Below, piece by piece: positions 17,522-26,261 of a DNA stretch of 64,000 nt. Location of the stretch: NCBI GenBank assembly GCA_965262875.1, contig OZ253569.1, forward strand, positions 1,178,001 through 1,242,000, read 5' to 3'. This stretch comes from JBALVT01 sp965262875 (lineage in GTDB: Bacteria > Pseudomonadota > Gammaproteobacteria > Pseudomonadales > Halieaceae). Below the pieces are notes generated by a model that saw only the letters and a program-made list of their open reading frames with translations, was not told the DNA's origin and did no database searches. Made by a program: the position numbers and the translations under genes. Position 1 is the first letter of the stretch. Every line of letters begins with the position of its first letter.

Positions 17522-17709
17522 AAACCTTAAAAATCACAACCTACTGGACGGCTGAACAAGCCGATTGTATTTATCAGCTGCTCGGCGACCTGAGATCGGT
17601 ACTGTGGGATCACTATGGTGATGAGATTGCGCAACTGTACGAGGAGATCCGGATTGAGCAACAAGAGTACACAGACAGTGTCGAGGTAAATCATGAGCTG
17701 CCGTTCTAG
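17518..17709 (+). CDS. Small IS21 accessory ORF downstream of istB, copy A
   Basis: 63 residues. Its ATG overlaps the istB stop as ATGA, the arrangement of translationally coupled genes. The product is acidic and probably helical (WTAEQADCIYQLLGDLRSVL, then DEIAQLYEEIRIEQQEY). It is identical in sequence in copy B. No family recognised. Its coupling to istB and conservation suggest it is expressed with the transposition genes. Confidence 0.6.
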   Translation: MKTLKITTYWTAEQADCIYQLLGDLRSVLWDHYGDEIAQLYEEIRIEQQEYTDSVEVNHELPF

Positions 17710-17804
17710 CCTGTGATCGATTGGAGTTAAGCCGAATCACTGTCGCCTCTTTGTCGTTCTTTTATTCTGCGGCAAATAACTGCGGGTTTACTGTGGCGCT
17801 AACA

Positions 17805-17809
17805 TCATC
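17805..17809. repeat. 5-bp target-site duplication, right (IS21 copy A)
   Basis: TCATC directly after the right terminal repeat, matching 14510-14514. Confidence 0.85.
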
Positions 17810-18229
17810 CAAGGTGCGCATCGCCTCATCGATAGGCGTTGTAAAATCCCAGTTGTGCATCCAGTACACATCGATGTAATCCAGCTTCATTCTTTTTAAG
17901 CTGGCATCCAGAGACTGAATGAGATTTTTGCGCTGATTGCCTGCGGCGTTGGCATCACCAGCGCCGGGAAAAGCGTTGGAATATTTAGTTGCCACTACAA
18001 AGCGCTCCCTGTCCTTGGCGACAAACTCCCCTACCAGCTTTTCACTCTCGCCATGAGTGTAGATGTCCGCGGTGTCTATAAAGTTACCACCGGCTTCTAC
18101 GAAGGCATTAAACATTGCGTGGCTTTGCGCTTTATCTGCACACCAGGCTTCGTCCGAACCGAATGTCATCGTGCCTAAACAAAGCTCGGACACCCGAAGG
18201 CCACTGTTTCCCAAAAGTTTGTATCTCAT
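17805..18229 (-). pseudogene. Aldo/keto reductase, 5' segment (split by IS21 copy A)
   Basis: From ATG 18229: MRYKLLGNSGLRVSELCLGT, FIDTADIYTHGESEKLVGEF (catalytic Asp and Tyr), RFVVATKYSN (catalytic Lys) and YIDVYWMHNWDFTTP (catalytic His), so all four catalytic residues were present. The NADPH-dependent reductase frame runs to the IS at 17805, beyond which it reads into IS sequence and stops at 17762. The other half is 14224-14514. Combined with the internal deletion there, the gene is dead. Confidence 0.88.
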
Positions 18230-18449
18230 TCTTTATTCCCTATTGTGGTACTGACTCGAAAGTTACACTGTGCTCATAATAGACGGGCTGGCCTATCATA
18301 GGCGAAATAAATTTGATTAGACCAACAGGATTTCGGCAACTACTGAGCTGGCGCTACAATATGTCTGCCCCGCGGACAAAATGAGCTTTATCTGGCCTAT
18401 ACTTGCCACTAAAGTAACCCTCTGAATGCAAACTTATAAGGAATAGAAC

Positions 18450-18737
18450 ATGCAGCAAATTGAGCTGAAGCCGCTGGGTAGCATGGAGATTGAACTTAGC
18501 GACCCAATCAATGTGGGCGAAGGCCCAAAAGGTACAAGGCTTGTCGTGGATGTACTCTCGGTCAAACTCACGGGTGAGAAGATCAATGCGGAACTAGCGG
18601 CCAACGACGCTGCTGATTGGCTTACCCTGAGCGACAATGGCAAATTGGGGGCATTGGACGTTCGCCTGACGCTTAGAACAGATGATGGCGCCTTTATCTA
18701 TTTCGACTATAAACATTCTGTGTTTTCGGCTCGATAG
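18450..18737 (+). pseudogene. DUF3237-like protein, 3'-truncated
   Basis: 95 codons from ATG 18450. LKPLGSMEIELSDPINVGEG, GTRLVVDVLS, DWLTLSDNGKLGALDVRLTL and RTDDGAFIYFDYK follow the conserved order of DUF3237 proteins, small beta-barrel proteins of about 150 residues. After YFDYK the family would continue with another 50 residues; instead the frame gives HSVFSAR and stops, so the 3' end is lost. Assignment rests on remembered family motifs. It lies in the debris field between two IS21 copies. Confidence 0.5.
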
Positions 18738-18822
18738 TTGTGCGTTTAAGCTCGAGCTTGGCGTCGAATAGTCGTGCCTCATAGCAGTGAAGGCCGAAAG
18801 TAGAAGTAATCCTGAAGCCTAA

Positions 18823-19140
18823 TTGTTTAACGGCGTTCGGGGCGATGTTTGCTTGATATGCAGTGTGGTTGAGCGCGGGATCGGCTTTGTCATCAACTAT
18901 TGTGCGGAGGCATTGCGAGCGCAAATGACGATAATCGTAGGTAATGGCGATCTACAAATATTCGGCAAAGTCGAGTTCGATGACCCGAAGACGGATTGTG
19001 CACAATGGCAAAAAATCGGCTCGGCAACCAGAAACAAGGACAGAACACTAGAGCTTCGATTTGGTCTTTGGCCATGCAACATTAAGCGCATACAGGTCCG
19101 TGAGTGTCCTTCAGTAGAATTTTCGATTGACGGTGATTAG
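18823..19140 (+). CDS. Unrecognised 105-codon frame in debris region
   Basis: ATG 18823 to TAG 19140, no recognisable family. It contains ERGIGFVINYCAEALRAQMT and FGLWPCNIKRIQVRECPSVE. Opposite-strand frames of similar length overlap it, so it may be non-coding. Listed only because it is the longest plus-strand frame of this stretch. Confidence 0.15.
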   Translation: MFNGVRGDVCLICSVVERGIGFVINYCAEALRAQMTIIVGNGDLQIFGKVEFDDPKTDCAQWQKIGSATRNKDRTLELRFGLWPCNIKRIQVRECPSVEFSIDGD

Positions 19141-19603
19141 TACGCTACTGATAGGTGAGTTCGATGACATTGAATGAAGAAGTCGGTGTCGCGAAACAGA
19201 ACCAGACCCAATTCCCTTGAACCTTGCGCGATCTGGAGTGTAAGCGATACCTTTATTGACATTTGTCGTGACTATGGGAACTAACGCTTGAATCGGGGGA
19301 GACCTACATAGAGCTGTATGGCGTGTTGATCGGCGATATCCTATGTCCGGTGTTGGGATGTGGCGCAGCCGGCTTCGAATTCGAGCACGTAGCTTCCAAA
19401 TTCGGGACACCGCGACATGCTCTCGCACTGGCAACCGCCATACGTGCGGGTCGACAAGGTGTTTTTTCGACAACCGAAACTCCTGCGGCGGACAGTGACA
19501 AAAACGATTTCATTTCGATTCACTACACACAGGGTAATACCGCGTTGTCGAAAGGCGTGACGATTAGAAACACAATCATGACTCTAATTAGCGATCCCGA
19601 GGA
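19141..19603. other. Gene-poor debris between DUF3237 remnant and integrase remnant
   Basis: Several overlapping short frames occur on both strands (up to about 120 codons) but none shows a recognisable domain or ribosome-binding site. Probably decayed coding sequence. Confidence 0.4.
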
Positions 19604-19990
19604 TCACCGTGAGTAAGGAAGATGAAGTACCTCAGTCGCCTTGCGGTCTTCTTCATGCGCACGCCGATCGTAGCGTTGCGTGGTGGCGGGATTCGCGTGG
19701 CCCGCGAGTCTCTGTACTGTCAATAGATCCTTATCTTTTCTCAACAATTGAGTCACGAATGAGCGCCGAAAATCGTGCGGCGAACATTTTTTAACCCCGG
19801 CCTGCAGAGCTCGACGCTTCGTCACGTTGTAGACAGCTTGATCACTCATGCGACCATTGTCATAGCGTATCTGTCCATTCTTCAAGACGGCGAGGAGGAG
19901 GGGACCGTCAAAGTGGCCTCGTACGTCGAGCCAGTCGGCAATCGCATCACGCGTGCCCGAGTCCGGAAATACCACTCTCTCTTTATGGTT
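19604..19990 (-). pseudogene. Tyrosine recombinase (integrase), C-terminal remnant
   Basis: About 128 residues: NHKERVVFPDSGTRDAIADW, then the catalytic C-terminal boxes SPHDFRRSFVTQLLRK (H-x-x-R), LAGHANPATTQRYDRR (His and nucleophilic Tyr) and a helical tail to TGA 19604-19606. The first catalytic Arg and the whole N-terminal core-binding domain are missing. The frame breaks at about 19990, exactly where an ISL3-like end begins, so the gene was cut by that insertion. Whether it came from a phage, island or transposon cannot be said. Confidence 0.78.
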
Positions 19991-20106
19991 CTTCCGAGTT
20001 TCCTATGGGTAAAAGCCAAACAATGGTCAAGAATGTGGTACAAGAGTCTTTTTTTATGGAGATATTCAAATGAAAGATACCGCGTTGTTTACTCAACTTT
20101 TGGGGC
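19987..20106 (+). mobile_element. ISL3-family element, left-end remnant
   Basis: A GGTTCTTCCGAG-type end at about 19987 is followed by AT-rich leader sequence and the first 12 codons of a transposase. The rest has been replaced by IS21 copy B at 20107 and is not found beyond 23363. Boundary approximate. Confidence 0.5.
20070..20106 (+). pseudogene. ISL3 transposase, first codons
   Basis: ATG 20070, preceded by GGAG about nine bases upstream, reads MKDTALFTQLLG, which matches the typical ISL3 transposase start (MxDTELFxxLLGL), and is cut after 12 codons by IS21 copy B. Confidence 0.55.
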
Positions 20107-20201
20107 TGTTAGCGCCACAGTAAACCCGCAGTTATTTGCCGCAGAATAAAAGAACGACAAAGAGGCGACAGTGATCCGGCTTAACTCCAATCGATCACAG
20201 G

Positions 20202-20393
20202 CTAGAACGGCAGCTCATGATTTACCTCGACACTGTCTGTGTACTCTTGTTGCTCAATCCGGATCTCCTCGTACAGTTGCGCAATCTCATCACCATAGTG
20301 ATCCCACAGTACCGATCTCAGGTCGCCGAGCAGCTGATAAATACAATCGGCTTGTTCAGCCGTCCAGTAGGTTGTGATTTTTAAGGTTTTCAT
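20202..20393 (-). CDS. Small IS21 accessory ORF, copy B
   Basis: 63 residues, same protein as at 17518-17709, coupled to istB through an ATGA overlap. It is unchanged although copy B has lost istA, so it gives no clue of selection within this copy. Confidence 0.55.
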   Translation of the reverse strand: MKTLKITTYWTAEQADCIYQLLGDLRSVLWDHYGDEIAQLYEEIRIEQQEYTDSVEVNHELPF

Positions 20394-21151
20394 TTAGCCT
20401 TTCCTCGCTTTTTGGTCTCGCGCCGCTTCGACGCACACTCCTGCGCTTCCTTCATGCGGTACGACTCACCCTCAATGGCGATGACCTCGCTGTGATGGAC
20501 TAAACGGTCAATCAGGGAGACCACACACGCGGCATTGGGGAACACGTCATTCCACTCGCCAAACGGACGGTTCGTTGTCACCAAAGTTGAACATTTCTCA
20601 TAGCGCCGGTTGATGATTTCAAACAGCAAGTCAGCATGACGATTGCTGTAGGAGAGGTAGCCCACTTCATCAATTACCAGCAAGGCGGGCCTGGCGTAGT
20701 GTTTCAATCGACGCTGCAGGGCATTGGCACCATCCTGACCTGCCAGGTCGTTGAGCATCGCCGCTGCGGTGGTAAACAGCGCCGTATAGCCGTGCATGAC
20801 AGCGTTATACCCCAGGTTCTGGGCGATCATCGATTTGCCCACGCCGTTGCTGCCCAGCAGGATAATATTGCTGGCCGTGTCCATAAAACCCAGTTGCATC
20901 AGGGCATGAATCGCTTGTGGGTCGATAGCGCTTGGCCACTGCCAGTCAAACTCACTCATCGGTTTGAACCGGCCCAGCCTGGCGCTGCTCAGGCGCCGTT
21001 CGAGTGAGCGCTGTTTGCGCTCGGCAAGCTCCCAGGCGATGAGCTGTGCCCGCCAGGGGTATTGCTCGTCGGTGATCTCGCCCCAGTGCGCCAGCACGCC
21101 GTGGAGCTTCAGTTCAAGTGCCTGCTGTTTGAGTTGCTCGATATCAATCAT
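20390..21151 (-). CDS. istB: IS21 helper ATPase IstB, copy B
   Basis: 253 residues, intact, with the same Walker A (LLGSNGVGKSMIAQ) and Walker B (LLVIDEVGYLS) as copy A. Could act in trans with IstA of copy A, although IS21 proteins usually prefer their own element. Confidence 0.93.
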   Translation of the reverse strand: MIDIEQLKQQALELKLHGVLAHWGEITDEQYPWRAQLIAWELAERKQRSLERRLSSARLGRFKPMSEFDWQWPSAIDPQAIHALMQLGFMDTASNIILLGSNGVGKSMIAQNLGYNAVMHGYTALFTTAAAMLNDLAGQDGANALQRRLKHYARPALLVIDEVGYLSYSNRHADLLFEIINRRYEKCSTLVTTNRPFGEWNDVFPNAACVVSLIDRLVHHSEVIAIEGESYRMKEAQECASKRRETKKRGKAK

Positions 21152-22645
21152 CGGTATCATCTCCTGTCTCGCTTCGGGTGCCATTGAGCTTGTCGTAATC
21201 GGCAAGCCGAGCCAGCTTGACGCTGTAGTGTTTGACCTTCGCCGGCACGGCGACAGCAAGCGGTGGCGGCAGGTGCTGTTCATCACGGCGGCGCTCAAGA
21301 ACGTGCTGCACCGCCTCCGGGTAGGGTGATTGCCGATCAAGTGCTTCACCCAGAGCTACATGCAGCTCGTCCCGCCCATAATCATCAAGCAGTTGATTGA
21401 GTAACCGGACCGTGGTTTTAATGACATGTCCACGCTGTGCCGATTGCTGCAGCAGCGTCTGGGCGTGCGCCGAAGCATGGCTCAGGCGATCCTGACCCCG
21501 GTGTAGTTTGGCGTGGGTTTTCTCCAGCCATAGGGCATTGATATGCGCCTCCTGTTCGATTTGCTCCCCTTTGCCAAAGCTGCGCTGATGCTCAGCAATG
21601 CATTGATCGCCCTCCACTATCTGGAGCCGCTCCAGGTCAGCGCTCACGCTCAATGGCTTGTGCACGTATTGATGGGGAATGGAGTAATCATTGAGATCGA
21701 AGCGAACATAAGGGGTTTTGGCGGCCCGCACGGGCTGTCTCTCATGGGTATCAAAGGGATTATCCGGCAAACTCACCTGCTCCTGTAAGAAGGCTTCCCT
21801 GACCGTCAACGTACGCTCTTCAGGGCAAGCCCGATCAGCACTCACACCCTGGCACCAGTGCTCAGCTTGCGCATTGAGTTCGGCCAGTGTTTGCCAGTGA
21901 CGAGCGGCAAAGAAATTATCGCGAATATAGCGAATCGCTCTTTCTACCCGGCCCTTTTCATTGCCCCGGGCCACCGCCACCGGGCGTGGTTCGAAGCGAT
22001 AGTGGGCTGACAAGGCCAGCAAGGTGGGGTGGAAGCGGATGGCGTCACCGTGGCGCTCCAATACGGCCGATTTAAGGTTGTCGTACAGCAGCACCTTTGG
22101 CAATCCTTGCCAGGCCTCGAATGCCGCTACATGGCCGCGTAAAAAGTTCTCCATTTTCTGGTTGAGATAAAAGCGCAAGAAGATCTGTCGCGACCAGCTC
22201 AGCACCATCACAAACGCCATTAACGGCCGCCGGGCCTTGCCGATCTGAATATGCCCGAACGAACCCCAGTCAACCTGGGCTTGCTCACCGGGCAGGGTTT
22301 TTAGGCGTAAATACGCCTCGGGCAGCTTGCGCGGCCGCAGTTCACTGATACGCTGGCGAAACTGGCTGGGGCCACCGGGGTATCCCCGCAGGCGGGCCAT
22401 TTCATACAAGCGGGCCGCCGTGAGTGTGGGAAACTCCCGCAGGGTGTGTCGATGACAAAGGGCAGATAGGGGTCGATGATCGATGCACGGCGAGTGCGCT
22501 CCACCTTGGGCAGGCCAGCCTGTGCCAGTACCCGATCAACCACTGAGTGGTGAATGCCAAGCTGGATCGCAATGGTGCCCGTTCGCCACTTCTCAACAAA
22601 ATGGTAGCGCAGTATTTTTGCTTCAGTTTCTTTGCCGATGGCCAT
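21144..22645 (-). pseudogene. istA: IS21 IstA, copy B, frameshifted by a 2-bp insertion
   Basis: The first 67 codons from ATG 22645 match copy A up to PYLPFVIDT. An extra CA dinucleotide near 22445 (CGACACACCC instead of CGACACCC) shifts the frame. The remaining 421 codons, including all catalytic residues, stay open in another frame. Copy B therefore cannot make full IstA and depends on another copy to move. Confidence 0.9.
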
Positions 22646-22684
22646 GACTGCCCTCCGATTGATGACTCCTGTCCAGCCGCTGCA

Positions 22685-23176
22685 CTAATGTCGCCGGAAT
22701 CTGCGCCTGAACTGACTGCTCTGCAGAAAATCACTGCGCAAAAAGGGACCGCAGACCGCGCCACAGTGATGGCAGCGCACGGTGGCGTCAGTTTTACCCG
22801 GCATATCGGCCCTTTTGATCTCATCAGGCACGGTTTGCAGTAGATCACGGAGTATTATTGCCAGAGAACGGTGATGCGTTACTTTTTGTTGTTGCCGTTC
22901 TCGATAACGCTGTTGGCGAGCGGCATTATTCATGCGACCCGGGCGAGTGGCCTGGTACTTCGCTCTGGCTCGTTTAATGGATTCCTTTCTGGCTTCCTGG
23001 CTGCAACCATCGGTGCAATACCGCTGGCCGCGATCACAGTGGGTACAGACGATGACCTGGGCGTAGCAGCGACAACAGTGGTAGAGACGGCTGGATTTAT
23101 TCCCATTATGTGCAACACTTGACGGGTCGTGCACCTGCACGGTTTTTTTGGGTATGGCGCCAGCGTTGACCGTCAA
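22685..23176 (-). CDS. IS21-associated cysteine-rich ORF, copy B (extended N-terminus)
   Basis: 163 residues. A 35-bp deletion between two TCCAGCC repeats fuses the upstream frame (MTVNAGAIPKKTVQVHDPSS) to the cysteine-rich ORF at RLYHCCRC; the Cys clusters and basic middle are the same as in copy A. Either this is the ancestral form and copies A and C carry a duplication-type insertion, or the reverse. An N-terminal extension with its own start would favour the longer form as the original. Confidence 0.5.
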   Translation of the reverse strand: MTVNAGAIPKKTVQVHDPSSVAHNGNKSSRLYHCCRCYAQVIVCTHCDRGQRYCTDGCSQEARKESIKRARAKYQATRPGRMNNAARQQRYRERQQQKVTHHRSLAIILRDLLQTVPDEIKRADMPGKTDATVRCHHCGAVCGPFLRSDFLQSSQFRRRFRRH

Positions 23177-23374
23177 ATCTGTGGTGGCGTCATACCGTTC
23201 TCAGCGACACTTATTCTTATAGTCCCTACGCTTGAATCGTGCCTGCTTATTGGTCGCTCTTGAGTGTGACTGGGCCGCAGTTCTACCGCGCCGATTCTAA
23301 TACGCCGAGATCCGTCTATTTCAAAATTCGGCAAATAGCTGCGGTTTTGGAGTGGCGTCTACACTTGGCAGTTT

Positions 23375-23600
23375 ATGAAACTCTTTTCCTATAAAAACCG
23401 CCCTTTCCACCTGGGATCCTATCCTCTGGAACGGCTGTCTCGCACAAACCACACTCCTGAGCATACTCGGGATTTAGTAAAGGGCCTGGGTCGATTAATA
23501 GCTTCACTGTTTAATCAGGGGATCGGCCGAGGGCGAGTGCTTTCCCTACTAGTTGAGGGCCTAATAACAGCCTGTCGATTGCCAGCAGCCGGGACCAGTA
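23375..23600 (+). pseudogene. N-terminal gene fragment, unidentified
   Basis: ATG 23375 gives MKLFSYKNRPFHLGSYPLER, which looks like a genuine conserved protein start (possibly an iron-sulfur oxidoreductase, not certain). The open frame continues to 23740, but from about 23630 it only runs antisense to the acylase gene. The piece begins 11 bp from the end of IS21 copy B. I infer a truncated gene. Confidence 0.3.
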
Positions 23601-23631
23601 GATTGAGCAAAATGCAGCCCGCCGCACAGGC

Positions 23632-26121
23632 CTATTCAGAAATAGACTCGCTGCCGATTTCCTGGTCGTCCATGGCCTGTTCACAAAACGGCATGTCAAT
23701 CCAGTTGCCGCTTGAATATAGAGCTGTGCTGTCAGCGTAGTGACCTGAAGCCGGGTCAGTGGACTGTGAATAGGTGAGAATGGCATAGGCGTCGGGGCAA
23801 TCGCTTTCATCCCAGGTTACGGCCTGGATGTAGCTGTTACCGTGGGTGATGTTGGAGTATCCTTCGCCATCGTTGAGATTGGAGGTAATGACACTGAACA
23901 TCATTGAACTGGAACCACCGTGTATAGGGTAGCGCTCCCCGTTCTTCTCCGAGAACTGCACCTCACCCCAGGGCCGGTTCATGGGAATACCAGCCAGCAC
24001 CAGCCGAGCGACACCATCGGCCAGTGACTGTTTCACCGACTCGACAACGGTTGCATCCGATGTATTCAAATCGCGCGGGGTGTTGATCGGATCCGCAGGA
24101 TCAAATTCGACAGCCCAAAGGTTTTCGGCTTCACGCGCCCTTTGCCAAAACTCCCAGAAGATGTGAGCTCCCACGCTATCGATCAAATGCGTTTTGTCCC
24201 AGGCCTCAAGCACCGAACAGGCCTCAGCCACCGTTGCTGAGTCACTCGTGTAGGGCGACCAATCCGTAACGCTCTTACAGATGGTAACGACATCGTCGAC
24301 GACTAAACTGGCTGTGTAATTGGTAGCTTGATAGTGCAATTGTCGAATGTTGTCGATATTGAAACCGGGCTCTCCAAGGCCATCGGTACCCGCCATGCGA
24401 TTTTCCGCCTGCTCAAAGGTATGGCGAGTTCGCAAAGTTTGCTCAATTCCCTCCTTGCCAAGGATGGGTGAAAAACCTTCGAGCAACATACGCGGATTGG
24501 ACAGCCAGTAACTGTCATTGGCATTGGCGCCATACTCCCGTGTTTCGAGTTTGGGCAGATTGTCGTAATTGAAAATCCCCTCCCGCACATCCGGGTCAAC
24601 GCCCCATTCACACTCTGAGTCAGACCCATCCATGGTCAGACGGTTGGCGTTGGTCAAAGTCTGCTGCAGAATGCCTCTTACGCAATTGTTGTACTGGTTT
24701 GTTGTGACGTGCGGAACGGTGGTGATGTCACTGTAGAGGGCATCGCCGTAACGATCTGCAGCGATGGTGTTTGCCCAGGGGTTTGCCACCGCCCGCAAGG
24801 CCTCCTTGAACTCACCCAGATCCGCCGCTTTAGCCATATTGATTGTCTGGTCGATGATACCGAGGTTTTCCATATTCACGTCCCGGTATGTCACGAGCGT
24901 GCCAAGAACATTAGGCCAACCCGCAAGCAATGGACTGAGACTGCCTAAGTCTACGATTGGGCCATAGTGAGAGAGATAAAAGGTATGGTCTATGTTTTCC
25001 AGGGAACCATCTTCGCGCAGCAGTTGTGCACTCACCGATTGAGTCTCCAGATCACGCGGTTCACCATCGTAAATATACTGCAGTGAATTTTCTGGATTGA
25101 GTTCCAGCTCATAGAAAGTAAACCGCGCGGCCGTGCTAACCGTGGCAGTCCAGGCAAGATCTTTAGTAAAGCCGATCAGGGGAGCTGGTGCTCCATAGAG
25201 CGTAGCCCCCATCACATCAAATTCATCGCCCATGGTGAGGCGGAGCATGTGGAACCGAAGTTGACCTTGCCACGCGAAGTGCGGATTGCCCAACAGGATG
25301 CCTGAATCGGATTGCGAAGCCTGCTCTCCAATCGCGTAGGCATTGCTACCCAGAGTTTGCTCTTCGGACACTCCCGTCGCTGTGTCTACCGATTCCTTGC
25401 TTACCGAAGCCAGCAACAGTTCTTCCAGATTGTCCCGATTGGCCGGCGCGAGCTCGGCCACAGCGTCCTGAGGGCTGGCTGCTACCGCAAAATCTGCCAA
25501 CTGAACTGTACTGGCAAACAATACGGTCTTGTGCAACAGGCGAACGGTATCCATCAGATCAATTTCGCGAACCCATTCGCCCCCTCTGCACCCGGCCTCT
25601 CCCTCGGCGAGATTATCCACGCCGGTTTCGCGCAAATAGCGGTTAAAACCCGCTGCGTAGCCGCTCAGATTCTCGACAATATAATCGGGTAACTCATCAA
25701 TCATGCGGTTGACTCGCTCATCACTATTCACGAGTTTCATGACCAGGTCTAAATTGGGATCACCGTAGTTAACCGGCGGAAATGTTGAATTGACAGGGCT
25801 ATCGGTATCGTCGCCGAAATAGCGTGCTGACTCGCCTTTTACCGAAGCGTAATCGCTCATCAGTGCGCAGAAGTTCTGCTGCGCAATGGCATAACCGTAG
25901 CCGTAGCCCAGACTACCCCAGTCTTGCGCCGTAACGTGCGGAATGCCGTATTCAGTCCACACAATATCAGCCTGATAGGTCAATTCGGGTTCAGTCGGAG
26001 TATTAATCTCGTCGTCAGCCGAATTGCCTGAATTACGAGAATTGCCGGAATCACTGCAGGCCAAAACTGAAGCGCAAAGAACGGCTGCTATAAACAATCT
26101 GGGCCGAAAAGAAACAAACAT
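23632..26121 (-). CDS. Penicillin-acylase-family (Ntn hydrolase) lipoprotein
   Basis: 829 residues. A signal peptide ends in the lipobox SVLAC (Cys22), followed by a Ser/Asn/Gly linker, so the enzyme is probably lipid-anchored. It has the alpha-chain start VWTEYGIPHVTAQDWGSLGYGYGYA, the autocatalytic site TLGSNAYAIG with nucleophile Ser259 after Gly, and beta-chain blocks GNPHF, YGAPAPLIGFTKDLAWTATV and RPWGEVQF. Like other members (PvdQ, aculeacin or quorum-quenching AHL acylases, penicillin G acylase) it should cleave itself and hydrolyse an amide. The substrate is not predictable, but long-chain N-acyl compounds are common for this subtype. Intact; alone in its operon. Confidence 0.87.
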   Translation of the reverse strand: MFVSFRPRLFIAAVLCASVLACSDSGNSRNSGNSADDEINTPTEPELTYQADIVWTEYGIPHVTAQDWGSLGYGYGYAIAQQNFCALMSDYASVKGESARYFGDDTDSPVNSTFPPVNYGDPNLDLVMKLVNSDERVNRMIDELPDYIVENLSGYAAGFNRYLRETGVDNLAEGEAGCRGGEWVREIDLMDTVRLLHKTVLFASTVQLADFAVAASPQDAVAELAPANRDNLEELLLASVSKESVDTATGVSEEQTLGSNAYAIGEQASQSDSGILLGNPHFAWQGQLRFHMLRLTMGDEFDVMGATLYGAPAPLIGFTKDLAWTATVSTAARFTFYELELNPENSLQYIYDGEPRDLETQSVSAQLLREDGSLENIDHTFYLSHYGPIVDLGSLSPLLAGWPNVLGTLVTYRDVNMENLGIIDQTINMAKAADLGEFKEALRAVANPWANTIAADRYGDALYSDITTVPHVTTNQYNNCVRGILQQTLTNANRLTMDGSDSECEWGVDPDVREGIFNYDNLPKLETREYGANANDSYWLSNPRMLLEGFSPILGKEGIEQTLRTRHTFEQAENRMAGTDGLGEPGFNIDNIRQLHYQATNYTASLVVDDVVTICKSVTDWSPYTSDSATVAEACSVLEAWDKTHLIDSVGAHIFWEFWQRAREAENLWAVEFDPADPINTPRDLNTSDATVVESVKQSLADGVARLVLAGIPMNRPWGEVQFSEKNGERYPIHGGSSSMMFSVITSNLNDGEGYSNITHGNSYIQAVTWDESDCPDAYAILTYSQSTDPASGHYADSTALYSSGNWIDMPFCEQAMDDQEIGSESISE

Positions 26122-26261
26122 ATTGGTGACCTCTTTTTATAAATATCTGCAATCATAATAGCGGCAGGCGATACAGTAGTCATCTCATTATAAACCGGTA
26201 TCACTGTCGCTACGCCAGGATTATCACGGCTCAAACGCACCAGGTCTGGATATCTATGCTG

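Larger units (their letters stand above)
14515..17804 (+). mobile_element. IS21-family element, copy A, complete (3290 bp)
   Basis: Imperfect terminal inverted repeats begin TGTAGACGCCAC at 14515 and, read inward from 17804, TGTTAGCGCCAC; both continue with CGCAGYTATTTGCCG. The element is flanked by a 5-bp TCATC duplication. It carries four open frames on one strand: a cysteine-rich ORF, istA, istB and a 63-codon ORF. The same element recurs as copy B (20107-23363, inverted, mutated) and copy C (62461 to the window end, direct). Confidence 0.94.
20107..23363 (-). mobile_element. IS21-family element, copy B, inverted and mutated (3257 bp)
   Basis: Almost identical to copy A in reverse orientation, with the same terminal repeats (TGTTAGCGCC at 20107, ending GGCGTCTACA at 23363). 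It has a 35-bp deletion in the cysteine-rich ORF leader and a 2-bp insertion in istA. No target duplication: GGGGC precedes and CTTGG follows, suggesting a later rearrangement at one end. Confidence 0.93.

Noticed and set aside
19111..19616. Several 60-120 codon frames on both strands
   Set aside because: Mutually overlapping, no RBS or recognisable motif, so not annotated as genes.
14515..23363. Composite transposon formed by IS21 copies A and B in inverted orientation
   Set aside because: Copy A has its own 5-bp duplication and the DNA next to it is a host gene split by copy A alone, so the two copies inserted separately.
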